From Synechococcus sp. ATX 2A4 (lineage in GTDB: Bacteria; Cyanobacteriota; Cyanobacteriia; PCC-6307; Cyanobiaceae), in NCBI RefSeq assembly GCF_024346375.1, contig NZ_JAGQCV010000008.1, positions 99,896-163,895 of the forward strand: a stretch of DNA of 64,000 bases, in the 5' to 3' direction. Positions 19,063 to 27,653 of this stretch are shown here, piece after piece; positions within the stretch are counted from its first letter, which is position 1; the number at the start of each line of letters is the position of its first letter. The notes beneath the pieces are model-generated. The model was not told the DNA's origin. It saw only the letters and a program-made list of their open reading frames with translations, and searched no databases. The translations under genes were made by a program, and so were the position numbers.

Positions 19063-19098
19063 CCACGCCCACGCCCACGCCCACGCCCACGCCCACGC
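19063..19098. repeat. Six tandem CCACGC hexamers immediately upstream of alr
   Basis: Six perfect copies of CCACGC run from 19063 to 19098 and end 4 bases before the alr ATG at 19103. A perfect short repeat in the ribosome-binding region is likely to vary in copy number by slippage. Confidence 0.9.
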
Positions 19099-19102
19099 CG
19101 GG

Positions 19103-20317
19103 ATGATCCCCTCTACCGCAGCTCCTTCCTTCCCCTCCGCCACCGACGCCCCTCTCGCCTGCGGTCTGCATCCCACGCAGCGGGCCTGGGTGGAGGTGGA
19201 TGCGGCGGCGATCCGGCGCAACGCCAGCCGGTTGCAGCGCTTTCTCCGCCCCGGCTGCACGTTGATGGCCGTGGTGAAAGCCGATGGCTACGGGCATGGC
19301 GCCCTGCCTGTGGCGCAGGCGGCGCTGGCCGGTGGTGCCGGCTCGCTCGGGGTGGCCACCCTGCAGGAAGGCGTGGACCTGCGGCAGCGAGGGATCGAAG
19401 CACCGATCCTGGTGATGGGCAATCTGGTGGGCGCCGAAGAGTTGCACAGCTGCCTGCACTGGCAGCTGATGCCCACGATCAGCGCGCTGGAGGAGGCCAG
19501 CTTGAGCCACCGCCTGGCGGCAGGCACCGGTCGCCGCATGGCGGTGCATCTCAAACTCGACACCGGCATGGCCCGGCTGGGAGTCGACTGGCGTGCGGGG
19601 GCCCAGCTGCTCGCATCGCTACATGCCCTCGACCACCTGGAGGTGGCTGGGGTCTATTCCCATCTCGCCGATGCCGATGCTGCTGACACTGGCAGCTCCG
19701 ATCTGACCCGCCAGCAGCAGGAGCGGTTCGAGTGCGTGCTCCGCCAGGCCGCCGACCGCGGGCTGGCCACCGGCCAGCGTCACCTGGCCAACTCCGCCGG
19801 CAGTCTGCATGGGCCTTCCCTTCACTACGACCTGGTGCGGGTCGGCCTGGCCCTCTACGGCCATGCGCCGGCTCCCCATCTGGCGGGTCAGGTGCCGCTG
19901 GAGCCTGCCATGGGTGTCCGTGCCCGGGTCACGCTGCTGCGCGATGTCCCGGCCGGGGTGGGGGTGAGCTATGGCCATCAGTGGCACGCACCCCGGCCCA
20001 GCCGCTTGGCGGTGGTGGCGATCGGTTATGCCGACGGCGTGCCGCGCTCCCTCTCCAATCGCATGGAGGTGCTGTTCGCGGGCCGCCGGCTGCCCCAGGT
20101 GGGCGCGATCACCATGGACCAGCTGCTGATCGATGCCACCGACGAACCCGCGCTGCGCGTGGGCTCGGTGGTGACACTGCTGGGCAGCGACGGGGACAAC
20201 CGGATCGGCCCCGAGCACTGGGCCGCCACCTGCGGCACGATCCCCTGGGAGATCCTCTGCGGCTTCAAGCATCGGCTGCCGCGGCTCCGTTCCGAGGACG
20301 CCTGTCACGAGCGCTGA
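19103..20317 (+). CDS. alr: Alanine racemase
   Basis: Alr makes D-alanine for peptidoglycan. The 404-residue product has the PLP-lysine motif AVVKADGYGHG (K59), the KLDTGMARLGVDW region, and GVGVSYGHQWHAP with the second catalytic base, Tyr. A roughly 25-residue extension precedes the conserved RAWVEVDAAAIRRNA. Because the repeat array ends 4 bases upstream, no Shine-Dalgarno sequence is visible at this ATG. Two peptidoglycan-related genes lie further on beyond the tRNA-Ser gene. Confidence 0.93.
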   Translation: MIPSTAAPSFPSATDAPLACGLHPTQRAWVEVDAAAIRRNASRLQRFLRPGCTLMAVVKADGYGHGALPVAQAALAGGAGSLGVATLQEGVDLRQRGIEAPILVMGNLVGAEELHSCLHWQLMPTISALEEASLSHRLAAGTGRRMAVHLKLDTGMARLGVDWRAGAQLLASLHALDHLEVAGVYSHLADADAADTGSSDLTRQQQERFECVLRQAADRGLATGQRHLANSAGSLHGPSLHYDLVRVGLALYGHAPAPHLAGQVPLEPAMGVRARVTLLRDVPAGVGVSYGHQWHAPRPSRLAVVAIGYADGVPRSLSNRMEVLFAGRRLPQVGAITMDQLLIDATDEPALRVGSVVTLLGSDGDNRIGPEHWAATCGTIPWEILCGFKHRLPRLRSEDACHER

Positions 20318-20335
20318 TAAGCTGATCCAGCCCCT

Positions 20336-20424
20336 GGAGAGGTGGCTGAGTGGTTGAAAGCGGCTCCCTGCTAAGGAGTTACAGGAGGCAACTTCTGTCG
20401 AGGGTTCGAATCCCTCCCTCTCCG
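20336..20424 (+). tRNA. trnS: tRNA-Ser (anticodon GCU)
   Basis: The 89-base class II tRNA has acceptor strand GGAGAGG (20336-20342) pairing with CCTCTCC (20417-20423) plus G73. The anticodon loop CTGCTAA contains GCT, there is a variable arm typical of serine tRNAs, and the T arm is GAGGG-TTCGAAT-CCCTC. CCA is not encoded. Confidence 0.95.
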
Positions 20425-20462
20425 TTCCCTGTTTCTGCCGCCGCCGTCGCGCTGCTCCTGGC

Positions 20463-20497
20463 TCACTGAACTTGGTTCACTGAACTGACTCACTGAA
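20463..20497. repeat. Three spaced TCACTGAA repeats at the 3' end of the serine hydrolase gene
   Basis: TCACTGAA occurs at 20463-20470, 20477-20484 and 20490-20497; the first two are each followed by CT. The last copy overlaps the stop codon of the minus-strand gene. Short local duplication; no function assigned. Confidence 0.6.
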
Positions 20498-21491
20498 GCG
20501 GGAGCCCGCCCGGGCGTTGCTGTTCGCTGGCGGCCCGTTCATCGACAGGCAGCGCCGCTGAATCCAGCGCGCAGGCTTGCAGCAGGCCTGCAGCCAGCTG
20601 GGGCAACAGGCGTGCATCCTGCGCCCGCTCGCGCCCCTCACTGAACACCACCAGCAGGAAGGGCCGATGGCCCTTCACCTCCATGTAGGCAGCGTCGTGG
20701 CGGGCCTGGCTCATCCAGCCCGCCTTGCTCCAGAGCCGGGCGCCGACCGGCAGCCCTTCGCCGAGGAAGCCATCCACCTGATTCTCCGGATCTGCCGCCC
20801 GCAAGGCCGGATCGAGCGGACGCCGCAGCAGGTCGCGCATGCGTGCACTCGCCGGTGGCGAGACGAACGCGCCCGCCATGGCGGCATGGAGCAGGCGGGC
20901 GGTGGCATCGGTGCTCAGCCGGTTGCGGTTGGCGTGGTCAGGGCCGTAAAACTGCCGCTCCCGCCCATACGGGCCATCACCCCAGGTCTTCTGACAGAGG
21001 TTGCAGGCCTCCATCTCAGGCCAGCCCAAGCGGGCAAACCAGCGGTTCACCAGCTGGCGTTGCGCCATCCAGGCCGCGAGAGCGGCCGGAGGCAGATCCG
21101 GTCCGCTGGTGGTGCCCGTCAGCAGATCCAGCACATACCCGGTGGCGTCATTGCTCGACGCACGGATCATGTCGGCGAGAGAGCGCCGCAGCTCCGGCGA
21201 CTCTTCCAGCAACTGGCGCTGCAGCCAGGCTTCCGCCGCCGCCAGATAAAACAGTTTCACCACGCTGGCGGGATACATGGAACGGCCACCCGCCCAACTC
21301 GCTCCCGCCGGCGGGAGCGTCCAGAACGCCGCCGGATCGAGCCCATCCGCCCGGCCGATCAAGGAGGTGTCGTACCGCAACCAGGTGACCGCGAGCTGAT
21401 CGGCAAGGCCTGGCCTGCCCTGCCCTTCGAGCTCACGGAGCCGCTCCTGCAGGATCGTGCCCATCGCCCCATCCGGGCGGTAGAACGCCAT
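20490..21491 (-). CDS. Serine hydrolase of the class A beta-lactamase / penicillin-binding fold
   Basis: This 333-residue protein has the active-site elements of the beta-lactamase-like fold in order: SxxK as S76-VV-K79 in YPASVVKLFYL, SxN as SSND in MIRASSNDATGYV, and KxG as KAG in LWSKAGWM. That supports a serine hydrolase acting on D-Ala-type or related substrates; whether it is a beta-lactamase, a carboxypeptidase or an esterase cannot be told. No signal peptide is visible from the ATG at 21491; an internal ATG at 21464 is a plausible alternative. It starts 2 bases from the divergent NlpC/P60 gene. The frame stays open far upstream (to 22694), but that part is antisense to NlpC/P60 and is not real. 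Confidence 0.82.
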   Translation of the reverse strand: MAFYRPDGAMGTILQERLRELEGQGRPGLADQLAVTWLRYDTSLIGRADGLDPAAFWTLPPAGASWAGGRSMYPASVVKLFYLAAAEAWLQRQLLEESPELRRSLADMIRASSNDATGYVLDLLTGTTSGPDLPPAALAAWMAQRQLVNRWFARLGWPEMEACNLCQKTWGDGPYGRERQFYGPDHANRNRLSTDATARLLHAAMAGAFVSPPASARMRDLLRRPLDPALRAADPENQVDGFLGEGLPVGARLWSKAGWMSQARHDAAYMEVKGHRPFLLVVFSEGRERAQDARLLPQLAAGLLQACALDSAALPVDERAASEQQRPGGLPLQ

Positions 21492-21493
21492 CG

Positions 21494-22246
21494 ATGTCGG
21501 CCACAGCAATGGAGAGATTAGGCACTCCCGCAGCGATGGAACTGCTGGTGAACGGCAGCCGCTGGCGCCTGCTGGCCCCGCTGGACGGGTACAGCCGGCC
21601 GAGCGGCGCCGGGCTCGCCACCCAGGCCATGGCCGGGCGTTGCCTGGAGGTGCTCCAAGCGGCAACGCCGCCGGGGAGCCGGCTGCGCGTGCGGCTGCTC
21701 GAAGACGGATACAGCTGCTGGCTCGAAGCGGGCGAACTGATCGGTAGGGCGGTGGCGGCGGCGCGCCCGTTGCCGCGGCTGCTGACGGCGGGAGCCATTC
21801 AGGCCCGGCTGCCAAGCGTGCTGGCGTTTGCGACCAGCGCCGCCGCCCAGCCCAACCACTACCTCTGGGGTGGCACCACCGGCCCCCATTACGACTGCTC
21901 CGGATTGATCCAGAGCGCTTTTGCCCAGGCAGGAATCTGGATTCCCCGTGACGCCTACCAACAGGAACGGTTCTGCCAGCCGGTGGCGGTGAGGCCCTCC
22001 ACCCTGACGCTGCTGCAACCGGGGGACCTGATCTTCTTCGGCCGTCCCCAGCGCTGCACCCACGTGGCTCTCCACCTGGGCTCCGGGCGCTATCTGCACA
22101 GCTCCGGACGCGACCACGGCCGCAACGGGCTCGGCATCGATCAGCTGGCCCCCTGGGACAGGCACCCGGTGGCCAGCCACTACCGCCGCGAACTGCGGGG
22201 CGCCGGCAGGGTGATTCGCTGCCATGACGGCAGCCCACTCCCGTAA
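21494..22246 (+). CDS. NlpC/P60 family cell-wall peptidase
   Basis: NlpC/P60 enzymes cut gamma-D-Glu to diamino-acid bonds in peptidoglycan stem peptides. In the 250-residue frame an N-terminal SH3-like region (LLVNGSRWRLLAPLDGY) precedes the catalytic domain with nucleophile C135 in YDCSGLIQSAF, histidine H190 in CTHVALHLGSG, and a third polar residue near H202. LQPGDLIFFG is the usual strand before the His. Starts at 21509 or 21536 are at least as plausible as 21494, because a promoter must fit between this gene and the serine hydrolase. No signal peptide is visible, as in many cyanobacterial homologues. Confidence 0.85.
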   Translation: MSATAMERLGTPAAMELLVNGSRWRLLAPLDGYSRPSGAGLATQAMAGRCLEVLQAATPPGSRLRVRLLEDGYSCWLEAGELIGRAVAAARPLPRLLTAGAIQARLPSVLAFATSAAAQPNHYLWGGTTGPHYDCSGLIQSAFAQAGIWIPRDAYQQERFCQPVAVRPSTLTLLQPGDLIFFGRPQRCTHVALHLGSGRYLHSSGRDHGRNGLGIDQLAPWDRHPVASHYRRELRGAGRVIRCHDGSPLP

Positions 22247-22276
22247 GTTGCAGGCTCACCTCTGTCCGCCAGCCCC

Positions 22277-23275
22277 ATGAGCACGCCCCTACGGCTGGAG
22301 CTCTCGGTGGTGATCCCGCTGTACAACGAGGAAGAAAGCCTGCCGCCGCTCGTGGAGCAGGTATTGAGCGCCGTGCGGCCCCTGGGGCGGCCCTTCGAAT
22401 TGGTGCTCGTCGACGACGGCTCCACCGACCGCACGGCAGAGGTGCTGACCGAACTGGCCGGGCGGGTGCCGGAACTGGTGGCTGTGCTGCTGCGGCGGAA
22501 CTACGGCCAGACCGCTGCGATGGCGGCGGGTTTCGATTCCAGCACCGGCACCATGATCGTGACCCTCGACGGGGATCTGCAGAACGACCCCGCCGACATC
22601 CCGCTGCTGCTGGAGCGGCTGGAGGACGGCTACGACCTGGTGAGCGGCTGGCGGCACCTGCGCAAGGACGCCGCCTTGCAACGGCTGCTGCCATCCTTGA
22701 TCGCCAATCGGCTGATCGCCCGGGTGACCGGGGTGCGCCTGCATGACTACGGCTGCTCCCTCAAGGCCTACCGCCGCGAGGTGGTGGCCGACATGAATCT
22801 CTACGGCGAGCTGCATCGCTTCCTTCCGGCACTGGCCTTCATCGAGGGCGCCCGTATCGCCGAAGTGAAGGTGAACCACCACCCACGGCGCTTCGGCACC
22901 AGCAAGTACGGCATCGATCGCACCTTCCGGGTGCTGATGGATCTGCTCACGGTCTGGTTCATGAAGCGGTTCCTCACCCGTCCCATGCACGTGTTCGGCT
23001 TCGGTGGGCTGGCCTCCCTGGCGGTGGGCCTGCTGATCAGCCTCTATCTGCTGGGAGAGAAGATTTTCCTCGATGCCGATATCGGCAACCGCCCCCTGCT
23101 GCTGGTGGCGGTGCTGGCCATCGTGGCCGGCATCCAGTTGTTCTGCTTCGGGCTACTGGCGGAGCTGCAGATGCGCACTTACCACGAAAGCCAGGGGCGG
23201 CCCATCTACCGGGTGCGGCAGACCCTCAAGGGGCCCCGTGGCGCTGAGCTGACAGCCGCGATCGGCCCGGCCTGA
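22277..23275 (+). CDS. Membrane-anchored family 2 glycosyltransferase
   Basis: The 332-residue protein has a GT-A domain with SVVIPLYNEEESL, VDDGSTD (D46-D47) and the metal-binding DGDLQNDP near residues 97-104, followed by two C-terminal transmembrane segments (about 235-260 and 270-300). This is the architecture of GtrB/ArnC/dolichol-phosphate-mannose-synthase-like enzymes that load a sugar onto a polyprenyl phosphate. The exact sugar is unknown. It follows the NlpC/P60 gene after 30 bases on the same strand. Confidence 0.88.
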   Translation: MSTPLRLELSVVIPLYNEEESLPPLVEQVLSAVRPLGRPFELVLVDDGSTDRTAEVLTELAGRVPELVAVLLRRNYGQTAAMAAGFDSSTGTMIVTLDGDLQNDPADIPLLLERLEDGYDLVSGWRHLRKDAALQRLLPSLIANRLIARVTGVRLHDYGCSLKAYRREVVADMNLYGELHRFLPALAFIEGARIAEVKVNHHPRRFGTSKYGIDRTFRVLMDLLTVWFMKRFLTRPMHVFGFGGLASLAVGLLISLYLLGEKIFLDADIGNRPLLLVAVLAIVAGIQLFCFGLLAELQMRTYHESQGRPIYRVRQTLKGPRGAELTAAIGPA

Positions 23276-23385
23276 GCGCAGGGTTTTCCCGATCGGATTG
23301 AACTTTTATGTCGCCCTGTGCAGGGTTCTGAGCCTGGCCGAAAGCGATCCTTACAGTACCGGCGGTTGCTGTATCGGCCCACGCC

Positions 23386-23502
23386 ATGACTGGAGAATTC
23401 GTAGCTGCCTGGCTGCCGTCGGTGTTCGTGCCTCTGGTGGGAATCCTCGGTCCTGCCGTTGCCATGGCCCTGCTGTTCAACGTGATCGAAGCCCGCGACT
23501 GA
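23386..23502 (+). CDS. psaI: Photosystem I reaction centre subunit VIII (PsaI)
   Basis: PsaI is a single-helix PSI subunit that helps bind PsaL and so supports PSI trimers. The 38-residue product starts MTGEFVAAWLPSVFVPLVG and ends NVIEARD. One hydrophobic helix spans most of it, with the Pro residues and the terminal NxIE(x)R typical of PsaI. It is immediately upstream of psaL, the usual cyanobacterial pairing, with a 72-base gap. Confidence 0.93.
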   Translation: MTGEFVAAWLPSVFVPLVGILGPAVAMALLFNVIEARD

Positions 23503-23574
23503 ACCCGGTGCACGGGTCAACGCCCGCCGGTTCATCGCTCCGCCCGTTCGCCTCCCCTTCGCTCGCTTCATCTC

Positions 23575-24066
23575 ATGACCGTCCACCCCGTCGCTGACCC
23601 CACGGTCGGCAACCTGGCCACCCCGATCAACAGCAGCTACTTCACCAAGGCGTTCCTGAACGCGCTGCCCGCCTACCGTCCGGCGTTATCCCCCAACCGT
23701 CGCGGTCTGGAAGTGGGCATGGCCCACGGCTTCTTCCTTTACGGCCCCTTCGCACTCACCGGTCCGCTGCGTCTCACCGAGTACGCCAGCACCGCCGGCC
23801 TGCTCGCCACGATTGGTCTGGTTTCGATCCTCACGGTGTGCCTGTCGATCTACGGCACCGCCGGCAACGGCCCCAACGTGCAGCCTCCCGACGCCACGAT
23901 CGACAACCCCCCTGCAGACCTTTTCACCAAGGCCGGCTGGGCTGAGTTCGCCAGCGGCTTCTGGCTGGGTGGATGCGGCGGCGCCGCCTTCGCCTGGTTC
24001 CTGGCTGGCACCGCTCTGGTGGCTCCGCTCACCAACCTCGCCGGTGGTGTCTGGAGTGTGAACTGA
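23575..24066 (+). CDS. psaL: Photosystem I reaction centre subunit XI (PsaL)
   Basis: PsaL forms the centre of the cyanobacterial PSI trimer. The 163-residue product contains [38 protein letters not shown] and the C-terminal membrane region [20 protein letters not shown]. Length is typical. An intrinsic terminator starts about 27 bases after the stop, so psaI-psaL forms a two-gene unit. Confidence 0.97.
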   Translation: MTVHPVADPTVGNLATPINSSYFTKAFLNALPAYRPALSPNRRGLEVGMAHGFFLYGPFALTGPLRLTEYASTAGLLATIGLVSILTVCLSIYGTAGNGPNVQPPDATIDNPPADLFTKAGWAEFASGFWLGGCGGAAFAWFLAGTALVAPLTNLAGGVWSVN

Positions 24067-24092
24067 TCCGCTGGCTCCTCAGCGATCCCGTT

Positions 24093-24118
24093 AAAGCCCC
24101 GCCCAGGCGGGGCTTTTT
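24093..24118 (+). terminator. Intrinsic terminator after psaL
   Basis: GCCCCGC (24096-24102) pairs with GCGGGGC (24107-24113) around CCAG, preceded by AAA and followed by TTTTT. A 7-bp GC stem with a T-tract just downstream of psaL ends the psaI-psaL unit. Confidence 0.85.
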
Positions 24119-24269
24119 CATGGCCGGAAATAGGCTGGCCTCAGGCCGGCAGCCGCTCTGGGGCTGGAACAGAGGCACCAGCCGCTGGAGAACTGCCGCA
24201 CCGGCTACGAACCGGGGGCGTTTCTGTAAGGATTGTTGATCGACAGGCTTGAGTTGCGGGATCGGGTCC

Positions 24270-27200
24270 ATGTCGGTGTCTGATCCGTTTCTGCGCCGGC
24301 CGGTGCTCACCTTGGTGGTGACCCTGCTGGTCCTGATGGCTGGAGCGATCGCCCTGCCAGCCCTTCAGGTGGAGAACCTGCCCCCGATTGCGCCCATCCG
24401 GGTGAGCGTGCGCGCCAGCTATCCCGGTGGGGGCGCCCTCGCCGTGGAACAGGGGGTCACCACCCCACTGGAGCGCCAGCTCAACGGCTTGGAGCGCCTC
24501 GAGAGCATCCGTTCCAGCAGCTCGGCGAACGGCAGCACGATCACGCTCACCTTCGAGGGCGGCAATCCCGAGCTCAACCAGATCAATGCTCAGAACGAGG
24601 CCACGCTGGCGAACCGTCAGCTGCCGCCGCAGGTGTCACGGCTGGGGGTGCAAGTGCGCCGCAGCTCCGACGACCTGCTCATGGTGCTGGGCTTCAGTGC
24701 CAAGGAAGGCGTCTACGCGCCATCGTTTCTGAGGGGCTGGGTGGATCAGCAGCTGCGCGATTCCCTCCAGAGGGTGCCAGGCGTGGGCAACGTCACCGCG
24801 TTCGGGGGCGGGGATCTCGCCTTTCGGCTGTGGCTGGATCCTGTGGAGCTGGAAAAGCGCCAGCTCACCATCCTTGATGTGGAACGCGCTCTGGCTGAGC
24901 AGAACGTGCTGGCTGCCCTCGGCCAGGTGGGCGACGCCCCCAGCCCCCCCGGCCAGCAGATCACCTTGCCGCTGGAGATGGAAGGGCGGTTGCGCAGCGT
25001 GCGCGAACTGGAGCAGCTGGTGGTGAGCCGCACGGCCGATGGCGGCGTCGTGCTGCTCAAGGACGTTGGCCGGGTGGCCCTCGACCTCGAGAGTTTTGAG
25101 AGCACCGGCATGAACCTGAACGGGGATCCGGTGGTGGCGGTGCAGATCTTCCAGCGCGATGGCAGCAATGCCCTGGAGGTGAGCGACGCGGTGAATGCCA
25201 GCCTTGATCGATTGGCGAATCAATTCCCACCCGGTGTGGAGGTGCAGAGAATCGTCGATGTGGCCGACCCCGTGCGGGAAAGCATCGAACGCACCCGCGC
25301 CAGCCTGCGGGACGCCGTGGTGTTGGTGCTGGTGGTGCTGCTTCTGGCCCTCGGCAACAGCCGGCTAACGGTGGTCACGGCCATGGCCGTGCCTGTGGCC
25401 CTGATCGGCAGTCTCAGCCTCCTGTGGGTCACAGGCAGCTCGATCAACACACTCAGCCTGTTCGGCATGGTGCTGGCCACAGGGCTGGTGGTGGATGACG
25501 CGATCGTGGTGAGCGAAGACATCGGCCGCCGCCTCGAGCAGGGGGAATCACCGGCGATGGCCGCCCGCAACGCGATGCAGGAGCTGGGCGGTGCGGTGAT
25601 CGCCACCTCGCTGGTGCTGGTGGCGGTGTTCTTGCCAGTGCTGGCGATGGCCGGCAGCGTCGGCCGGCTCTACCAACCGATCGCGATCACAATCAGCGCC
25701 ACGATCCTGTTCTCCACCATCAATGCGCTCACCTTCACGCCGGTGGCGTCAGCCTGGCTGCTTGCCCACGGCTGGAGAGAACCAGCCCGGCTGAAGCGGC
25801 TGCTTAACCAGCCGCAGGTTTGGCTGGAACGCTTGGGTCTTCACTACGGCCGCGCCCTCGAGCGCAGCTTCCGCCTCAGGCGCCTGGTGCTGCTGGGGCT
25901 GGCAGGCGGCATTGTGCTGACGTTGTGGGGCCTGGGGCAACTGCCCACGGGATTCATCCCCCAGGAAGACGAAGGCCAGATCCGGGGCGTAGTGGTGTTG
26001 CCGGGTGGTGCCTCCATCCAGGCCACGGAAGCCGTGCTGGAACAGGTGCGGGAACGGGTGGTGCAGGAGCCGATGGTGCGGATCGCCAACTTCTACGCCG
26101 GGCGCTCCTTCGGCGACAGCGCCCCCAACCGCGGCATCTTCTTCATCCGGCTAAAGGACATGAGCGAACGGGGCACCGGCCGCGAAAACAGCAACGTGGC
26201 GGTGGCCGAACGGCTGGGGCGGCTGCTGCGGGCAGACATCACCGAGGCGGTGGTCCAGGTGAGCGTGCCGCCAACCGTGCGCGGCTTCGGTGGCGAAGGT
26301 GGCCTGGAGCTGGAAATGCTCGACGTCAGTGCCGGCCGTCTTGACCTGGCGGCGTTCGAGCAGGAAACCCGCCGCTTCATCGCTGCCGCCAATGCCAGCG
26401 GCGACTTCGAGCGGGTCAGCACGCGCTTCAGCGCCGACGCCCCACTGCTGCGGCTGCTCCCCGACCGGCTGCGCATGGCCTCGCTGGGGATCGATCTCAA
26501 CACCGTGGTCAACACACTCGGCTCCAGCTTCGGCAGCCGCTACGTGAATGACAGCTTCGAAAGTGATCGTGTGCGCCGTGTGGTGGTGCAGCTCGACGGC
26601 AGCAGCCGCAACACGGCAGACGATGTGCTCGCCTTGCAGGTGCGCAGCAGCGGCGGTGACCTGATCCCTCTGCGCGAGGTGGTGCGCATTGAGCAATCCA
26701 CCGGCCCCACCACCATCAACCGCAGCCGGTTGTCACGGTCGATCACAATCCAGGCAGTGCCGCGCTCCGGGCTGAGCACCGGGCAGGCGATCGCCCGCCT
26801 CGAAGCCATCCAACAGGAGCAGGGCACTCCCTTCACCGATCTGGAGTGGGTGGGGCTGGCACGCGAGGAGCGGCAGGCGGGCGGAAAAACGCTGCAGCTG
26901 TTCGTGTTTGGGGTGGTGGTGGTTTACCTGGTGCTGGCCGGTCTGTACGAGAGCTTTCTCGATCCGTTGATCATCCTGGTGACCGTGCCGCTGGCCATGC
27001 TGGGGGCGTTGGTGGGCCTGGCCACCCGGGGATTGTTCCTCGATGTGTATGCCCAGGTGGGCTTGCTGGTGCTGGTGAGCCTGGCGGCGAAAAACGGCAT
27101 CTTGATCGTGGAATTCGCCAACCAGCGGCTCCAGCAGGGAATCGGTTTGAGGGAAGCGATCGAGGAATCCGCCATCAGCCGCCTCCGGCCAATCCTGCTC

Positions 27201-27434
27201 ACCGCGGTGTCTTCCCTGGCGGGTTTTCTGCCGTTGGTGTTCGCCACCGGTGCGGGCTCAGCGAGCCGCATCAGCATCGGCACCGTGGTGTTTTCCGGTT
27301 TGTTGGTCTCCACGTTGCTCACCCTCTTCGTGGTGCCCGTGATGTACCTCGAGGTGAAACTGCTGGAGGGAAGAAAGTGGTGGCCCCAGCGAAAACGTGC
27401 GTCTGCGGCGGCAGCTGATTCCAGGCAGGGCTGA
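24270..27434 (+). CDS. RND-family efflux transporter, inner-membrane permease
   Basis: The 1054-residue protein has the full RND layout: an N-terminal helix (PVLTLVVTLLVLMAGAIALP), a large periplasmic loop, six helices, a second loop and six more helices. The TM4 proton-relay pair is D409-D410 in GLVVDDAIV. AKNGILIVEFAN and the C-terminal LRPILLTAVSSLAGFLPLV are typical of multidrug HAE1/AcrB-type pumps rather than metal pumps. No periplasmic adaptor or outer-membrane factor gene is adjacent, so partners must be elsewhere. A TTG at 24249 is in frame, but the ATG at 24270 places the first helix correctly. Confidence 0.93.
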   Translation: MSVSDPFLRRPVLTLVVTLLVLMAGAIALPALQVENLPPIAPIRVSVRASYPGGGALAVEQGVTTPLERQLNGLERLESIRSSSSANGSTITLTFEGGNPELNQINAQNEATLANRQLPPQVSRLGVQVRRSSDDLLMVLGFSAKEGVYAPSFLRGWVDQQLRDSLQRVPGVGNVTAFGGGDLAFRLWLDPVELEKRQLTILDVERALAEQNVLAALGQVGDAPSPPGQQITLPLEMEGRLRSVRELEQLVVSRTADGGVVLLKDVGRVALDLESFESTGMNLNGDPVVAVQIFQRDGSNALEVSDAVNASLDRLANQFPPGVEVQRIVDVADPVRESIERTRASLRDAVVLVLVVLLLALGNSRLTVVTAMAVPVALIGSLSLLWVTGSSINTLSLFGMVLATGLVVDDAIVVSEDIGRRLEQGESPAMAARNAMQELGGAVIATSLVLVAVFLPVLAMAGSVGRLYQPIAITISATILFSTINALTFTPVASAWLLAHGWREPARLKRLLNQPQVWLERLGLHYGRALERSFRLRRLVLLGLAGGIVLTLWGLGQLPTGFIPQEDEGQIRGVVVLPGGASIQATEAVLEQVRERVVQEPMVRIANFYAGRSFGDSAPNRGIFFIRLKDMSERGTGRENSNVAVAERLGRLLRADITEAVVQVSVPPTVRGFGGEGGLELEMLDVSAGRLDLAAFEQETRRFIAAANASGDFERVSTRFSADAPLLRLLPDRLRMASLGIDLNTVVNTLGSSFGSRYVNDSFESDRVRRVVVQLDGSSRNTADDVLALQVRSSGGDLIPLREVVRIEQSTGPTTINRSRLSRSITIQAVPRSGLSTGQAIARLEAIQQEQGTPFTDLEWVGLAREERQAGGKTLQLFVFGVVVVYLVLAGLYESFLDPLIILVTVPLAMLGALVGLATRGLFLDVYAQVGLLVLVSLAAKNGILIVEFANQRLQQGIGLREAIEESAISRLRPILLTAVSSLAGFLPLVFATGAGSASRISIGTVVFSGLLVSTLLTLFVVPVMYLEVKLLEGRKWWPQRKRASAAAADSRQG

Positions 27435-27584
27435 GAAGAAGAAGCGCCGCAGCGACGCAGCTGAGCAGGGAAAAGGCTCGTCTGTTCACTGCTGATCTGA
27501 ACAGTGCGTCGTCGTCGCTGGCAAGGCAACAGCTGTGCGGTGGGTCGCTCCAGGCTGCCCGCAAGGGTGGAAGAGAGGGACATG

Positions 27585-27612
27585 AAAAAACCCCCGGGGT
27601 GAGCCGGGGGTT
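27585..27612 (-). terminator. Intrinsic terminator of the psaA-psaB transcript
   Basis: On the minus strand AACCCCCGG and CCGGGGGTT form a perfect 9-bp stem around CTCACC (plus-strand arms at 27589-27597 and 27604-27612), continuing into a T-run (A-run on plus, 27585-27590). It lies about 42 bases after the psaB stop. On the plus strand it could also stop readthrough from the RND gene, but without a T-tract. Confidence 0.85.
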
Positions 27613-27653
27613 GATGGAGGATCGTCCCTCGAAGATCAAGCTGGCCGAATGGG

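Noticed and set aside
19063..19098. CCACGC repeats as a CRISPR or iteron array
   Set aside because: Units are 6 bp and contiguous with no spacers, and there are no cas or replication genes nearby.
21492..22694. N-terminal extension of the serine hydrolase frame on the minus strand
   Set aside because: The added 401 residues are Arg/Pro-rich, lie antisense to the NlpC/P60 and glycosyltransferase genes, and have no domain; the real start is at or after 21491.
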